DNA of 18,359 nt from UBA8516 sp035455245 (GCA_035455245.1 DATIFN010000037.1:1-18359), one strand, 5' to 3'; shown: positions 6,855 to 13,242, counted from the stretch's first letter. Program-made: numbers and translations. Notes: a model not told the origin generated them from the sequence alone.

Positions 6855-7412
6855 GTGAGATTAGTTATCGGGATAACAGGAAGTACGGGGATTATTTACG
6901 GCATTAGAACACTTGAAGCACTCAAAAAATACAAAGTTCAAACCCATCTTATAATGACAGAGTGGGCAAAAAAATGTCTAGTTTTAGAAACTAGATATGA
7001 TCTGAAATATGTAAAGTCCTTGGCAGAAAGTTACTCAGAAGATTCCAACATGGCATCTAGTGTATCAAGCGGTACTTACAAAACCGATGGAATGATTATA
7101 GTGCCATGCACCATGAAAACTCTATCAAGTGTGGCAAATGGATATGATGAAACCTTGGTTGCAAGAGCAGCGGGTGTAATCCTAAAGGAATCAAGAAAAC
7201 TTGTAGTAGTGGCTAGAGAAACTCCATTAACGAGTATTAATTTAGAAAACATGTTAAAACTTGCACGTGCAGGAGTGGTTATTCTGCCCCCTGTACCTGG
7301 GTTTTACAACAAACCAAAAACCATAGACGAATTGGTAAACCACACAGTTGGAAAATGTCTTGATCAATTTGACATTGATCATAGCCTATTCAAAAGATGG
7401 AAGACTACCTAA
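6855..7412 (+). CDS. ubiX: Flavin prenyltransferase UbiX
   Basis: The 185-residue protein is a full-length UbiX/Pad1 homologue. UbiX joins a dimethylallyl group to FMN to make prenylated FMN, the cofactor of UbiD-type decarboxylases. Diagnostic segments are GITGSTGIIYG (6-16), VPCTMKTLSSVANG in the active-site region (about 83-96), LKESRKLVVVARETPL (about 112-127) and LARAGVVILPPVPGFYNKP (about 136-154). The start is the GTG at 6855, with an AGGTG Shine-Dalgarno site 7 bases before it. That, and the 39-base gap, suggest cotranscription with the secreted protein upstream from promoter P2. A UbiD partner is not in the window. Confidence 0.93.
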   Translation: MRLVIGITGSTGIIYGIRTLEALKKYKVQTHLIMTEWAKKCLVLETRYDLKYVKSLAESYSEDSNMASSVSSGTYKTDGMIIVPCTMKTLSSVANGYDETLVARAAGVILKESRKLVVVARETPLTSINLENMLKLARAGVVILPPVPGFYNKPKTIDELVNHTVGKCLDQFDIDHSLFKRWKTT

Positions 7413-7430
7413 GACACAATTACTACATTT

Positions 7431-7736
7431 TTATTCTATGAAGATTTCTAAAAAATCAAATTTATCCTGATTGTCTGCCAGGTGGCGGTTCAAAGAAGAA
7501 GAGTAAATTTCAATCCATTCTGATTTGCCACAATATTCTAGGTTCTCTTCTACCGGAAACACATCTTTCCCGGAAAATCTTAAGGTTAGGGATTTTTTAT
7601 CTACCAACCCAAATGGCATCCGTATCATTTCCTTTCCACCATCTTGGATGTTTACCTTGAATTCCTTTTTGTCATATTCCACAATTCCTGTAAAATAACT
7701 TTCGTTCATTTCCAGATGTTTTATTATTATCTTCAT
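7431..7736 (-). CDS. Unknown 101-residue protein, last gene of the SDR operon
   Basis: A small soluble beta-rich protein (MKIIIKHLEMNESYFTGIVE, then KEFKVNIQDGG and a charged C-terminus) with no recognised motif. Its ATG overlaps the stop of the SDR gene by one base (TAATG), so it is almost certainly translated from the same message. It converges on UbiX, 18 bases away. It could be an accessory or stability factor of the SDR membrane protein, but nothing in the sequence says so. Confidence 0.65.
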   Translation of the reverse strand: MKIIIKHLEMNESYFTGIVEYDKKEFKVNIQDGGKEMIRMPFGLVDKKSLTLRFSGKDVFPVEENLEYCGKSEWIEIYSSSLNRHLADNQDKFDFLEIFIE

Positions 7737-9112
7737 TATACTGGTCGCCCTCCATGTTGAACATTTTGTATCTTGTGGAACACGTTATGAGATGAAGCTA
7801 CAGCAAGGGATGCTATGACAACTCCAACCAGATCTCTAATGGTCATTGCTAGACTGGGTTCATTTGCGATAAGGGTTTTTTCAAACACAATGGGAAAAAT
7901 ATCCATTAACCAAAATGCTAGCGTTGTCCACGAGAGCAAACCCCCAAGCAAATACCCTAATCTTGTCTTGTAATGTACAAACAAAATTGAAAAACCAATT
8001 GCCAAAAACCACAAAGCCGAGGCAATCAACCAAGGCAACTGATACACATCTGGTCGATTATCTAACCAATAATAGGTAGTTCCAATTACTGCCAACGACA
8101 AAAGAGAACCTAACAAGATTTTTTGGTTAATCTCAAACCTAGTTTTTCCTGTGCTTTTTATTTCCCTTGATTCCTCCTTCATTTCTTTGGTGGCAATGTC
8201 AATTGCTTCTCTTACGCTCTTTAATGGAAATGGAATGATTTTGGTAATTGAATCATCTTTTACTGTGGTGTCATGAACCAGACTATCAATAAGTGGCCTT
8301 GCCAATGATGCCTTTACGGGTGTGATTAAATCAACCCAGTAAGATGAAAGACGTGTAGTTAGAAATGGAATCTGAATGACAAACAAATTTTTGTTCAAAT
8401 AAGCTGCATACTGTCGCATCAGTTGTTCATAGGTGATTTTTTCAGGTCCACCAATATCAAACGTTTTTCCAACTGTTTCAGGGGTCTCTAAACATCTTAC
8501 AAGATATTCTATAACATCATCAACAGCAATAGGTTGTGCCATGGTTTTAACCCATTTTGGGCAAATCATGACACGCAATCTTTCAACTAGATAGCGCAAC
8601 ATGGCATAAGAGCCCCCTCCGGCACCGATTATCAATGAAGCTCTGAGTTGAGTGACAGGTATATTTTTGGAGAATAAAATGTCTCCCACTTCCTTTCTGC
8701 TTCTCATGTGTGGTGAAAGTTCAAGACTGTCATTTACCAACCCGCCAAGATAGATTATGCGCTCTACTCCAGCTTCTGATGCAGCTAGCAAAAAATTCTG
8801 AGCTTGAATTTTTTCTCTTTCTGCAAACTCTTTCCAATGTTTCTTGTCTCCCTCCATTGAATGCAATAAATAAAACGCAACTCTTTTTCCAGCAAAAGCG
8901 TTTTTCAGACTAGCAAGGTCAAGAGCGTCAGCTTGTATGTATTTAACCAATTTTGTATCATCGATTTTTTTCCTTGACATGGCAGTCACAGAGTAACCTG
9001 ATCTTGAAAGTTTTTCAACTAATCGAGAACCAATAAAACCGCTTGAACCAGTGACTAAAATATCATGAGGATTTTGTTGCTGAAATCTTACTGGTTCAAT
9101 TTTTTGCGCCAA
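7736..9112 (-). CDS. SDR-type NAD(P)-binding protein with C-terminal membrane domain
   Basis: Residues about 17-300 are an atypical extended SDR of the NmrA / YbjT-like kind. TGSSGFIGSRL (21-31) is the dinucleotide-binding glycine motif, followed by VAFYLLHSM and VERIIYLGGL; no canonical YxxxK pair is evident. Residues about 330-445 contain about four membrane helices (ILLGSLLSLAVIG, WLIASALWFLAIGFSILF, LGYLLGGLLSWTTLAFW, DLVGVVIASLAVA). The fusion anchors a nucleotide-binding module on the cytoplasmic face. The start is a TTG two bases after the previous stop; no ATG is available near it. SDR proteins of this group often neighbour photolyase and LitR/CarH genes in bacteria (family knowledge). 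The reaction is unknown. Confidence 0.8.
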   Translation of the reverse strand: MAQKIEPVRFQQQNPHDILVTGSSGFIGSRLVEKLSRSGYSVTAMSRKKIDDTKLVKYIQADALDLASLKNAFAGKRVAFYLLHSMEGDKKHWKEFAEREKIQAQNFLLAASEAGVERIIYLGGLVNDSLELSPHMRSRKEVGDILFSKNIPVTQLRASLIIGAGGGSYAMLRYLVERLRVMICPKWVKTMAQPIAVDDVIEYLVRCLETPETVGKTFDIGGPEKITYEQLMRQYAAYLNKNLFVIQIPFLTTRLSSYWVDLITPVKASLARPLIDSLVHDTTVKDDSITKIIPFPLKSVREAIDIATKEMKEESREIKSTGKTRFEINQKILLGSLLSLAVIGTTYYWLDNRPDVYQLPWLIASALWFLAIGFSILFVHYKTRLGYLLGGLLSWTTLAFWLMDIFPIVFEKTLIANEPSLAMTIRDLVGVVIASLAVASSHNVFHKIQNVQHGGRPV

Positions 9113-9113
9113 C

Positions 9114-9305
9114 TTATCTCAACAACTCTTTTTCTTTCCTTGAGCGTAATTTTAATGCAACAATGATTAGGATGCCTATTCCTATTGATGCTGCGCCCCC
9201 AGACAGGTATGCCTCGCTTAGCTGTGGTGCAATCTGATGTGCTGCAATAAAACCAATTCCTAATGCGGTGGCTATAATTCCAGTTGCGGTTACTAATTTA
9301 TCCAT
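9114..9305 (-). CDS. Small two-helix membrane protein
   Basis: A 63-residue protein with two hydrophobic helices (about residues 5-24, ATGIIATALGIGFIAA, and 35-52, GGAASIGIGILIIVALKL) and a basic tail RSRKEKELLR. The ATG is preceded by a perfect Shine-Dalgarno site, GGAGGTGA, with a 5-base spacer, which shows that it is an internal gene of a longer transcript. The SDR gene begins one base after its stop. It may be a partner of the SDR membrane domain. Confidence 0.75.
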   Translation of the reverse strand: MDKLVTATGIIATALGIGFIAAHQIAPQLSEAYLSGGAASIGIGILIIVALKLRSRKEKELLR

Positions 9306-9408
9306 TCAGTTCACCTCCACTAGATCGATGGGGATGTCTGTTCTTTGACAGATTTTTTGATTTACGATTTTTTTCTACAACCAACCTTTGTTTTTTGATT
9401 TGTTCCAT
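9298..9408 (-). CDS. 36-residue basic ORF, first ORF of the SDR operon
   Basis: The ORF starts with an ATG 35 bases from the proximal box of promoter P3, with a TATA box at -29, exactly as for the other P-element genes, so it would be translated from a leaderless transcript. The product is short, basic and polar (MEQIKKQRLVVEKNRKSKN then HPHRSSGG) without hydrophobic or cysteine motifs. Its stop overlaps the start of the small membrane protein by eight bases. It may be a real micro-protein, a leader peptide coupling translation, or simply the 5' leader of the message. Confidence 0.45.
   Translation of the reverse strand: MEQIKKQRLVVEKNRKSKNLSKNRHPHRSSGGELNG
9311..9318 (-). promoter_or_regulatory. 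Strong Shine-Dalgarno site GGAGGTGA
   Basis: On the minus strand GGAGGTGA precedes the ATG at 9305 by five bases and complements the 3' end of archaeal 16S rRNA. It fixes the start of the two-helix membrane protein and shows that the transcript begins well upstream. Confidence 0.8.
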
Positions 9409-9428
9409 GTATTATTTTACCATTAAGT

Positions 9429-9467
9429 GGATATAAACTAGTGATAATAATCTTTACTAGTGCTAAC
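9429..9467 (-). promoter_or_regulatory. Promoter P3 with paired CACTAGT boxes (SDR operon)
   Basis: Read leftward: GTTAG, a distal box CACTAGT (9462-9456), 12 bases, a proximal box CACTAGT (9443-9437), then TTTATAT. The boxes start 19 bp apart. Both boxes are exact. The proximal box begins 35 bases before the ATG at 9408. Confidence 0.75.
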
Positions 9468-9490
9468 TTTTAGTAGATAAAATTATGGAA

Positions 9491-9530
9491 ATTGGCACTA
9501 GTTAAATCGATTACCACTATTTTTATATCA
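9491..9530 (+). promoter_or_regulatory. Promoter P4 with paired CACTAGT boxes (B12 regulator gene)
   Basis: A distal box CACTAGT (9496-9502) and a proximal box CACTATT (9515-9521) are 19 bp apart, followed at once by TTTATATC (9521-9528). The proximal box begins 41 bases before the ATG at 9556. Its placement at the regulator's own promoter suggests autoregulation. Confidence 0.7.
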
Positions 9531-9555
9531 AGATCCTACCTACTACTTACAATTA

Positions 9556-10422
9556 ATGGTCTATCTTAGGAGTAAAAAAGTAAAGGGAATTGAATACGTA
9601 TATCTTGTCCGCAGCTTGTGGGATCCAAAGAATTCTACTTCAAAACAAGAGACGATAAAATATTTAGGAAAAGCAAGGGACGTCACACCAAGTGACATAC
9701 CCGATGATTATCGTAATGATCCCAAAGTAATTGCATTTCTATCATCACACAATCCAATAAAGAGTAAAACAAACGAGAGGATGCAAACCAAACTTCAAAA
9801 TGAAATTTTTAAAAAAATGTCAAATGGAGATTTAGACAATACGGTATCATTATTTGAAACCTTTTCGAAATCATCCACGTTAACTGAATTTTATGATAAA
9901 ATCTTAAAACCAGTCATGTATAACATTGGAGATCTTTGGGAGAAAAAGAAAATTACCACTGCTACTGAACACATTTCAAGCAATGTTGCTCATAGCTTGA
10001 TAAAAATAATAAATCAAAAAGTTTCTATATCAAACAACAAAGGAAAAATCCTAATCTGCACACCAGAAGGAGAATGGCATAATCTTGGTTGCAACATCAT
10101 CGAATCTGTTCTATTAAGCAAGGGTTACAGCGTGCAAAACATATCACCATCCTTACCCCATGATTCTATCATAAATCATATTCAAAGCATCCAACCCGAT
10201 GCGATCGTTATTTCAATTACTCTCAAAGAAAATGTTCGGTCAGGTCAACGATTAATTCAAAAAATCAAAATGAAAAAGTCTCCTCCTGTACTTATTGGGG
10301 GTCAAGCTGTCAAAGTCTCCAAGGAGGAAAAATTTGAAGCCCTTACAATGAAGGAAGGAACAATCGATGAAATGCTCAAACTATTAAAATCTGTTATGGG
10401 GAAAAAGAGGGATAGAACATGA
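9556..10422 (+). CDS. CarH/LitR-like cobalamin-binding regulator with a non-MerR N-terminal domain
   Basis: Residues about 75-150 form the four-helix cap that sits over cobalamin, with W128, nine residues, then E138-H139: the W-x9-EH motif of adenosylcobalamin photoreceptors of the CarH/LitR type. Residues about 163-285 are the Rossmann-like B12 domain: GKILICTPEGEWHNLG carries E173-x-H175-x-x-G178, H175 being the lower axial ligand, and PPVLIGGQAV (243-252) closes the nucleotide pocket. CarH binds DNA in the dark with AdoCbl and lets go on illumination. Here residues 1-65 are not MerR-like; MVYLRSKKVKGIEYVYLV and ETIKYLGK resemble the N-terminal segment of some IS transposases, probably nucleic-acid binding. 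Residue 129, next to the cap Trp, is Glu, where Thermus CarH has the His132 of its light-state adduct. The gene lies under P4 and is probably autoregulated. Confidence 0.85.
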   Translation: MVYLRSKKVKGIEYVYLVRSLWDPKNSTSKQETIKYLGKARDVTPSDIPDDYRNDPKVIAFLSSHNPIKSKTNERMQTKLQNEIFKKMSNGDLDNTVSLFETFSKSSTLTEFYDKILKPVMYNIGDLWEKKKITTATEHISSNVAHSLIKIINQKVSISNNKGKILICTPEGEWHNLGCNIIESVLLSKGYSVQNISPSLPHDSIINHIQSIQPDAIVISITLKENVRSGQRLIQKIKMKKSPPVLIGGQAVKVSKEEKFEALTMKEGTIDEMLKLLKSVMGKKRDRT

Positions 10423-10657
10423 CTAGAGAAATCGCATCTTCTCACCTATGTCTTGGTACCTGTGTTCGGTAAATTCGGGCCTAAAATAAGAATTAATGAA
10501 TATAACCTAATTATGAAATCTAGTTTCATCTAAAATTTGATAACTTAATTCCAAAATGTAAAGGAATCATGTTGATAAAAATTAATAATAAAAAAAGGAT
10601 CTAATTTTCACTAGCCACCTGGACTGATTTGTCCAAATTCAACCAAAGACTATCAAA

Positions 10658-11026
10658 CTATTTCATTTGATGTCTGGCGTGACGTGCTGCGTCCAATACG
10701 GTATGTACTGTGTCTTGTGTAGCTCTTTTTGTTTCTTTTACAGCACAAACCGTGTCAGCTATTGCACCACTTTCATTTATCTCTGCAGCTGTTTGGCGAA
10801 TGTCTTTTGCAGTATCACGAGCTGCAGAAGCCGCTTCACGTATGGCTTCTGCGAGCTGTGGAATTGCGCCGCTTTCGCGCAAGGTCTTTGATGTGTGTCT
10901 TGCCAATGCTGAATAGTATTTGATGTTTTCTGCAACATTTTTTATTGTTTCAACAGTTTTTTCTGCTGAATAGTTTGCAGATTCGGTGCTCTTGCCAGTT
11001 TTTTGTTTCATTGTTTCGAGAGTCAT
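10658..11026 (-). CDS. Helical-repeat protein of unknown function
   Basis: With the ATG at 11026 the protein has 122 residues and is almost wholly helical, rich in Ala, Glu, Arg and Thr. Two units with the same pattern, ESGAIPQLAEAIREAA (51-66) and ESGAIADTVCAVKE (85-98), lie 34 residues apart. The frame extends to 11143, but I choose the inner ATG because TTTATTTATTATT lies 22-31 bases before it and the residues before are not helix-like. No domain is recognised; amphipathic helices recall phasin-, LEA- or apolipoprotein-like proteins that coat surfaces. It is divergent from a related protein at 11149. Confidence 0.65.
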   Translation of the reverse strand: MTLETMKQKTGKSTESANYSAEKTVETIKNVAENIKYYSALARHTSKTLRESGAIPQLAEAIREAASAARDTAKDIRQTAAEINESGAIADTVCAVKETKRATQDTVHTVLDAARHARHQMK

Positions 11027-11046
11027 TGATGAGATAATGTTTGAAA

Positions 11047-11126
11047 TAATAAATAAAGGCCGCGTAGCTTTGATCTGTGTTTTAAAAAAATTTTGTAAAG
11101 TATAATTTGTTAGTGATATTAATATC
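11047..11126. promoter_or_regulatory. Divergent promoters of the two helical-repeat genes
   Basis: A leftward TATA-like box is at 11047-11057 for the ATG at 11026, and a rightward ATATTAATAT at 11117-11126 for the TTG at 11149. Both spacings fit leaderless transcripts. Confidence 0.4.
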
Positions 11127-11148
11127 TTGGAAAAATTTTTCATTATTA

Positions 11149-11661
11149 TTGGCGGAAGAAAAAACTGGAAAGCTAAAAGATATCAAGGAAACTGTTTCTG
11201 GTGCAGTAGAATTGATGCAACAGCTACGACAACCTGGAATGAAAGAATCATTTGACAAAATCTTGGATGCTGCTAATGTCTCAAAAGAAATTATCAAAGA
11301 TCTCAAAACACCAGAGATGGTTAAGAACATTGAAAATTTTCGCTTGATATCAGAAAACATGAACCAAGCTTCAGCAAGGATGCAAGATGCCATAAAACAT
11401 CTAGATGAGACAGGCGTCATAAACGACGCAAAAGGCTTGATGAAATCTGCCAAAAGCACAATGGACCTGTTTGGTGAGAGCAGCCAAGAACTACCTCAAA
11501 TAAGCACTGCTATTAAAGAAATGATAAACTCTGTAAAGGATTTGGTAGATGAATTAAAAATGACTGTTAAAGATTCCAAAAATTCTGGAGCCGTTTATAG
11601 CATAAAAGAGACCTTCAAGGATGCATCTGAGGTTTACAAAATGGCTAAAGGTTACAATTGA
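11149..11661 (+). CDS. Helical-repeat protein, relative of the divergent neighbour
   Basis: From the TTG at 11149 the protein has 170 residues, all predicted helix by composition. It contains repeated units with a glycine-centred joint, LRQPGMKESF, LKTPEMVKNI, LDETGVINDA and KNSGAVYSIK, spaced about 30-70 residues apart. The last two match the ESGAI units of the protein encoded divergently at 10658-11026, so the two are probably paralogues. The frame opens at a TTG at 11107, but the TATA-like box at 11117-11126 lies inside that extension, which favours 11149. A structural or membrane-surface role is possible; no enzymatic motif is present. Confidence 0.65.
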   Translation: MAEEKTGKLKDIKETVSGAVELMQQLRQPGMKESFDKILDAANVSKEIIKDLKTPEMVKNIENFRLISENMNQASARMQDAIKHLDETGVINDAKGLMKSAKSTMDLFGESSQELPQISTAIKEMINSVKDLVDELKMTVKDSKNSGAVYSIKETFKDASEVYKMAKGYN

Positions 11662-11739
11662 TAGGGCAAGTATAATCTTCCTAAAAAGTAAAGTTTTATT
11701 TTAAAAATATGTCAATCCTTGTACGGTTGAATTTATTCA

Positions 11740-11910
11740 CTAAGGATTTGAGTCTGACTTCGTTAAATTTTGAAAAATGTCATGTAGGCTGGATTTGTAG
11801 TAAAATGTACTACCGCAATCCTTGCATTTGACAAGAACATTTTTTCGTTGAAGCATAGTGCTTCCACACTTTGTGCAAATTTTTATTTTTTTATCAATGA
11901 TTATCTTCAT
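11740..11910 (-). CDS. 56-residue zinc-ribbon protein
   Basis: The frame from the ATG at 11910 encodes IKICTKCGSTM (Cys12, Cys15) and VKCKDCGSTFYY (Cys29, Cys32), a compact zinc ribbon, then a short tail ending KSDSNP. It follows the TetR-family gene after 24 bases on the same strand, so it is probably the last gene of that operon. Zinc ribbons of this size often serve as RNA- or protein-binding adaptors; there is no specific clue here. Confidence 0.7.
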   Translation of the reverse strand: MKIIIDKKIKICTKCGSTMLQRKNVLVKCKDCGSTFYYKSSLHDIFQNLTKSDSNP

Positions 11911-11934
11911 TTTAATTCACATTTTTCCTTTAAA

Positions 11935-12531
11935 CTATTTTTCTGATCCTTCAAAAATAGATTTCATTGTCTTTACCCACACCTGTCGTAGACTTTCATC
12001 ATCTTTTCCAGAAACTCTCATCAAGGTCAATCCATTGTACAATGCAATCATTCCTTTTGCAATTGAAACAAGATCACTTTGGTCCTTGAAAAATTCAGTA
12101 TCTTTTCTTATTTGTTTTAGAAACTCTGTTATCAGACTAACAAGATCCTCCCTGTACCTGTTGACGGTTTGTTTTAACTTTGGATTCCTGGCAGATTCTG
12201 CAAGCCCTTCAAGCCAAATTCTCTCTGTCTGTTGTGTCTTTCCAACCATAACATCATAGAAAGTTCCTAAATCTGTGACAAGATTTTGTCTCTTCCTAAA
12301 CAAACCTTCTCGTGAAATTACTAGATTTTTTTGATTGTCTTTACAGATTGCAAAAAAAAGATCTTCTTTGGTTGGAAAATAAAGGTATGGAGTACCCTTG
12401 CTGAATCCTGCTGCCTTGGCAACATCATCCATTCTAGTTTGAGAGTAACCTGTCTTGGCAAAAGTCTTCATTGCGGCATCAAGGATTGTCTGTCTTACCA
12501 TTGTTTTGTGCTCTCCTGAAACCTTTGGCAT
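11935..12531 (-). CDS. TetR/AcrR-family transcription regulator
   Basis: Residues about 15-60 hold the TetR helix-turn-helix: ILDAAMKTFAKTGYSQTRMD, then VAKAAGFSKGTPYLYFPTKE with the typical G-x-x-Y-x-Y/F-F-x-x-K ending. The remaining 135 residues are the helical ligand and dimer domain. Start: the frame opens with a TTG at 12540 that overlaps the RDD gene's stop, but the ATG at 12531 gives the usual TetR N-terminus (198 residues), so I use it. It is the third gene of an operon whose promoter carries a near-perfect palindrome. TetR proteins usually repress their own operon and release it on binding a small molecule. The ligand is unknown; the RDD membrane protein suggests a transport or stress role. 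Confidence 0.92.
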   Translation of the reverse strand: MPKVSGEHKTMVRQTILDAAMKTFAKTGYSQTRMDDVAKAAGFSKGTPYLYFPTKEDLFFAICKDNQKNLVISREGLFRKRQNLVTDLGTFYDVMVGKTQQTERIWLEGLAESARNPKLKQTVNRYREDLVSLITEFLKQIRKDTEFFKDQSDLVSIAKGMIALYNGLTLMRVSGKDDESLRQVWVKTMKSIFEGSEK

Positions 12532-12536
12532 TTCTA

Positions 12537-12977
12537 TCAATCCATTTTATATGAGATATTGCTCTCTTGTGATTTCTCCAATTTTATGACTATAGTCTGA
12601 CTTAGTCTGTTAAACAGCCTCTGTTTTTTATCATTTAATATCCAGCCAATAATGAGATCAATTGGTAAAAGGAACGCTTTACCAAAGTTGTGAATCATAT
12701 TGTCCTTTAGATCTATTGCTTGACCATCCATCCTTGTTGTTTTTATGTTTAGGGCGCGTTTTCCAACTGACTGACCATACCTGTACTCCATGATTACCCA
12801 ATATCCAAAAATTACAATACCAGTTGAACAATACCAAGCAGGGTTGCCAAAGGCGTCGCGTGTCAACATAAAGGGAATGGAAACTGCAGTTGTTATTATC
12901 ACGCTGTCAATTAGCCACGCAAGGAAACGGTCTTTCCATTTTGCTATTACAATTTGTTTTGGTTGTTCTGAGCTCAT
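12537..12977 (-). CDS. RDD-family membrane protein
   Basis: The 146-residue protein carries the RDD signature RFLAWLIDSVI near its start (Arg then Asp in the first membrane helix), a second hydrophobic segment (CSTGIVIFGYWVIMEYRYG) and GQSVGKRALNIKTTRMDG, typical of the family, followed by a third helix (AFLLPIDLIIGWIL). The frame could extend to 13004, but the ATG at 12977 overlaps the stop of the zinc-ribbon gene upstream (ATGA), so it is preferred. RDD proteins are thought to be small membrane carriers, with cation antiport shown for one. The gene is in the TetR operon, so expression is probably released by the regulator's ligand. Confidence 0.85.
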   Translation of the reverse strand: MSSEQPKQIVIAKWKDRFLAWLIDSVIITTAVSIPFMLTRDAFGNPAWYCSTGIVIFGYWVIMEYRYGQSVGKRALNIKTTRMDGQAIDLKDNMIHNFGKAFLLPIDLIIGWILNDKKQRLFNRLSQTIVIKLEKSQESNISYKMD

Positions 12978-13186
12978 TGTTTTTCTTCCCATTTGTATGA
13001 GCAATCAAGACACTGTCCCTCTGGGTTTCTTGGATTAGTCCATCTAAAGAACACATCCAAGGATCCACATGCAGGACAGATAAATCCCATATGGGGAAAC
13101 TTTGCATAAATTGCAAGAGTGTCTGGCTTTTTGGTAGGGTTGGAATTCATCCATATTTCTGATGTGTGATCCATTTGGGTGTTCAT
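12974..13186 (-). CDS. 70-residue zinc-ribbon protein, first gene of the TetR operon
   Basis: A 36-residue N-terminal tail precedes FICPACGSLDVFFRWTNP (Cys37, Cys40) and GQCLDCSYKWEE (Cys59, Cys62), a four-cysteine zinc ribbon of the transcription-factor-like type. The ATG at 13186 is set by a TATA-like box (TTTAAATA on the minus strand, 13217-13210) 24-31 bases upstream. The stop overlaps the RDD start. In the ribbon, aromatic residues around the knuckles (FFRW, YKW) are usual for nucleic-acid-binding ribbons. Function is not known. Confidence 0.8.
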   Translation of the reverse strand: MNTQMDHTSEIWMNSNPTKKPDTLAIYAKFPHMGFICPACGSLDVFFRWTNPRNPEGQCLDCSYKWEEKQ

Positions 13187-13218
13187 GCTAAATAGTAATA
13201 ATTACGCATTATTTAAAG

Positions 13219-13242
13219 ATAACTGACCAGTCAGTCAGTTAT
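13219..13242. promoter_or_regulatory. Palindromic operator, probably for the TetR-family protein
   Basis: ATAACTGAC and GTCAGTTAT are perfect inverted 9-base arms separated by six bases (CAGTCA). The site sits directly upstream of the TATA-like box of the leftward operon (13217-13210), where the BRE would be. TetR regulators bind palindromes of this size and usually repress by blocking the promoter. Its position also places it about 70 bases upstream of the rightward gene at 13312. Confidence 0.75.

Noticed and set aside
9556..9750. Reading the N-terminus of the B12 protein as a transposase or mobile-element remnant
   Set aside because: Only a short segment is transposase-like; there is no catalytic domain, inverted repeat or target duplication, and the frame runs intact into the B12 domains.
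10419..10472. A 17-codon frame overlapping the stop of the B12 regulator (contains CLGTC)
   Set aside because: The ATGA overlap is suggestive, but the frame is too short and has no other support.
10513..10529. Hairpin ATGAAA/TTTCAT after the B12 regulator gene
   Set aside because: Weak AT-rich stem without a T-run; not listed as a terminator.
11082..11459. Leftward 125-codon frame antisense to the helical-repeat gene
   Set aside because: It mirrors the helical gene's codons; the composition is that of an antisense shadow.
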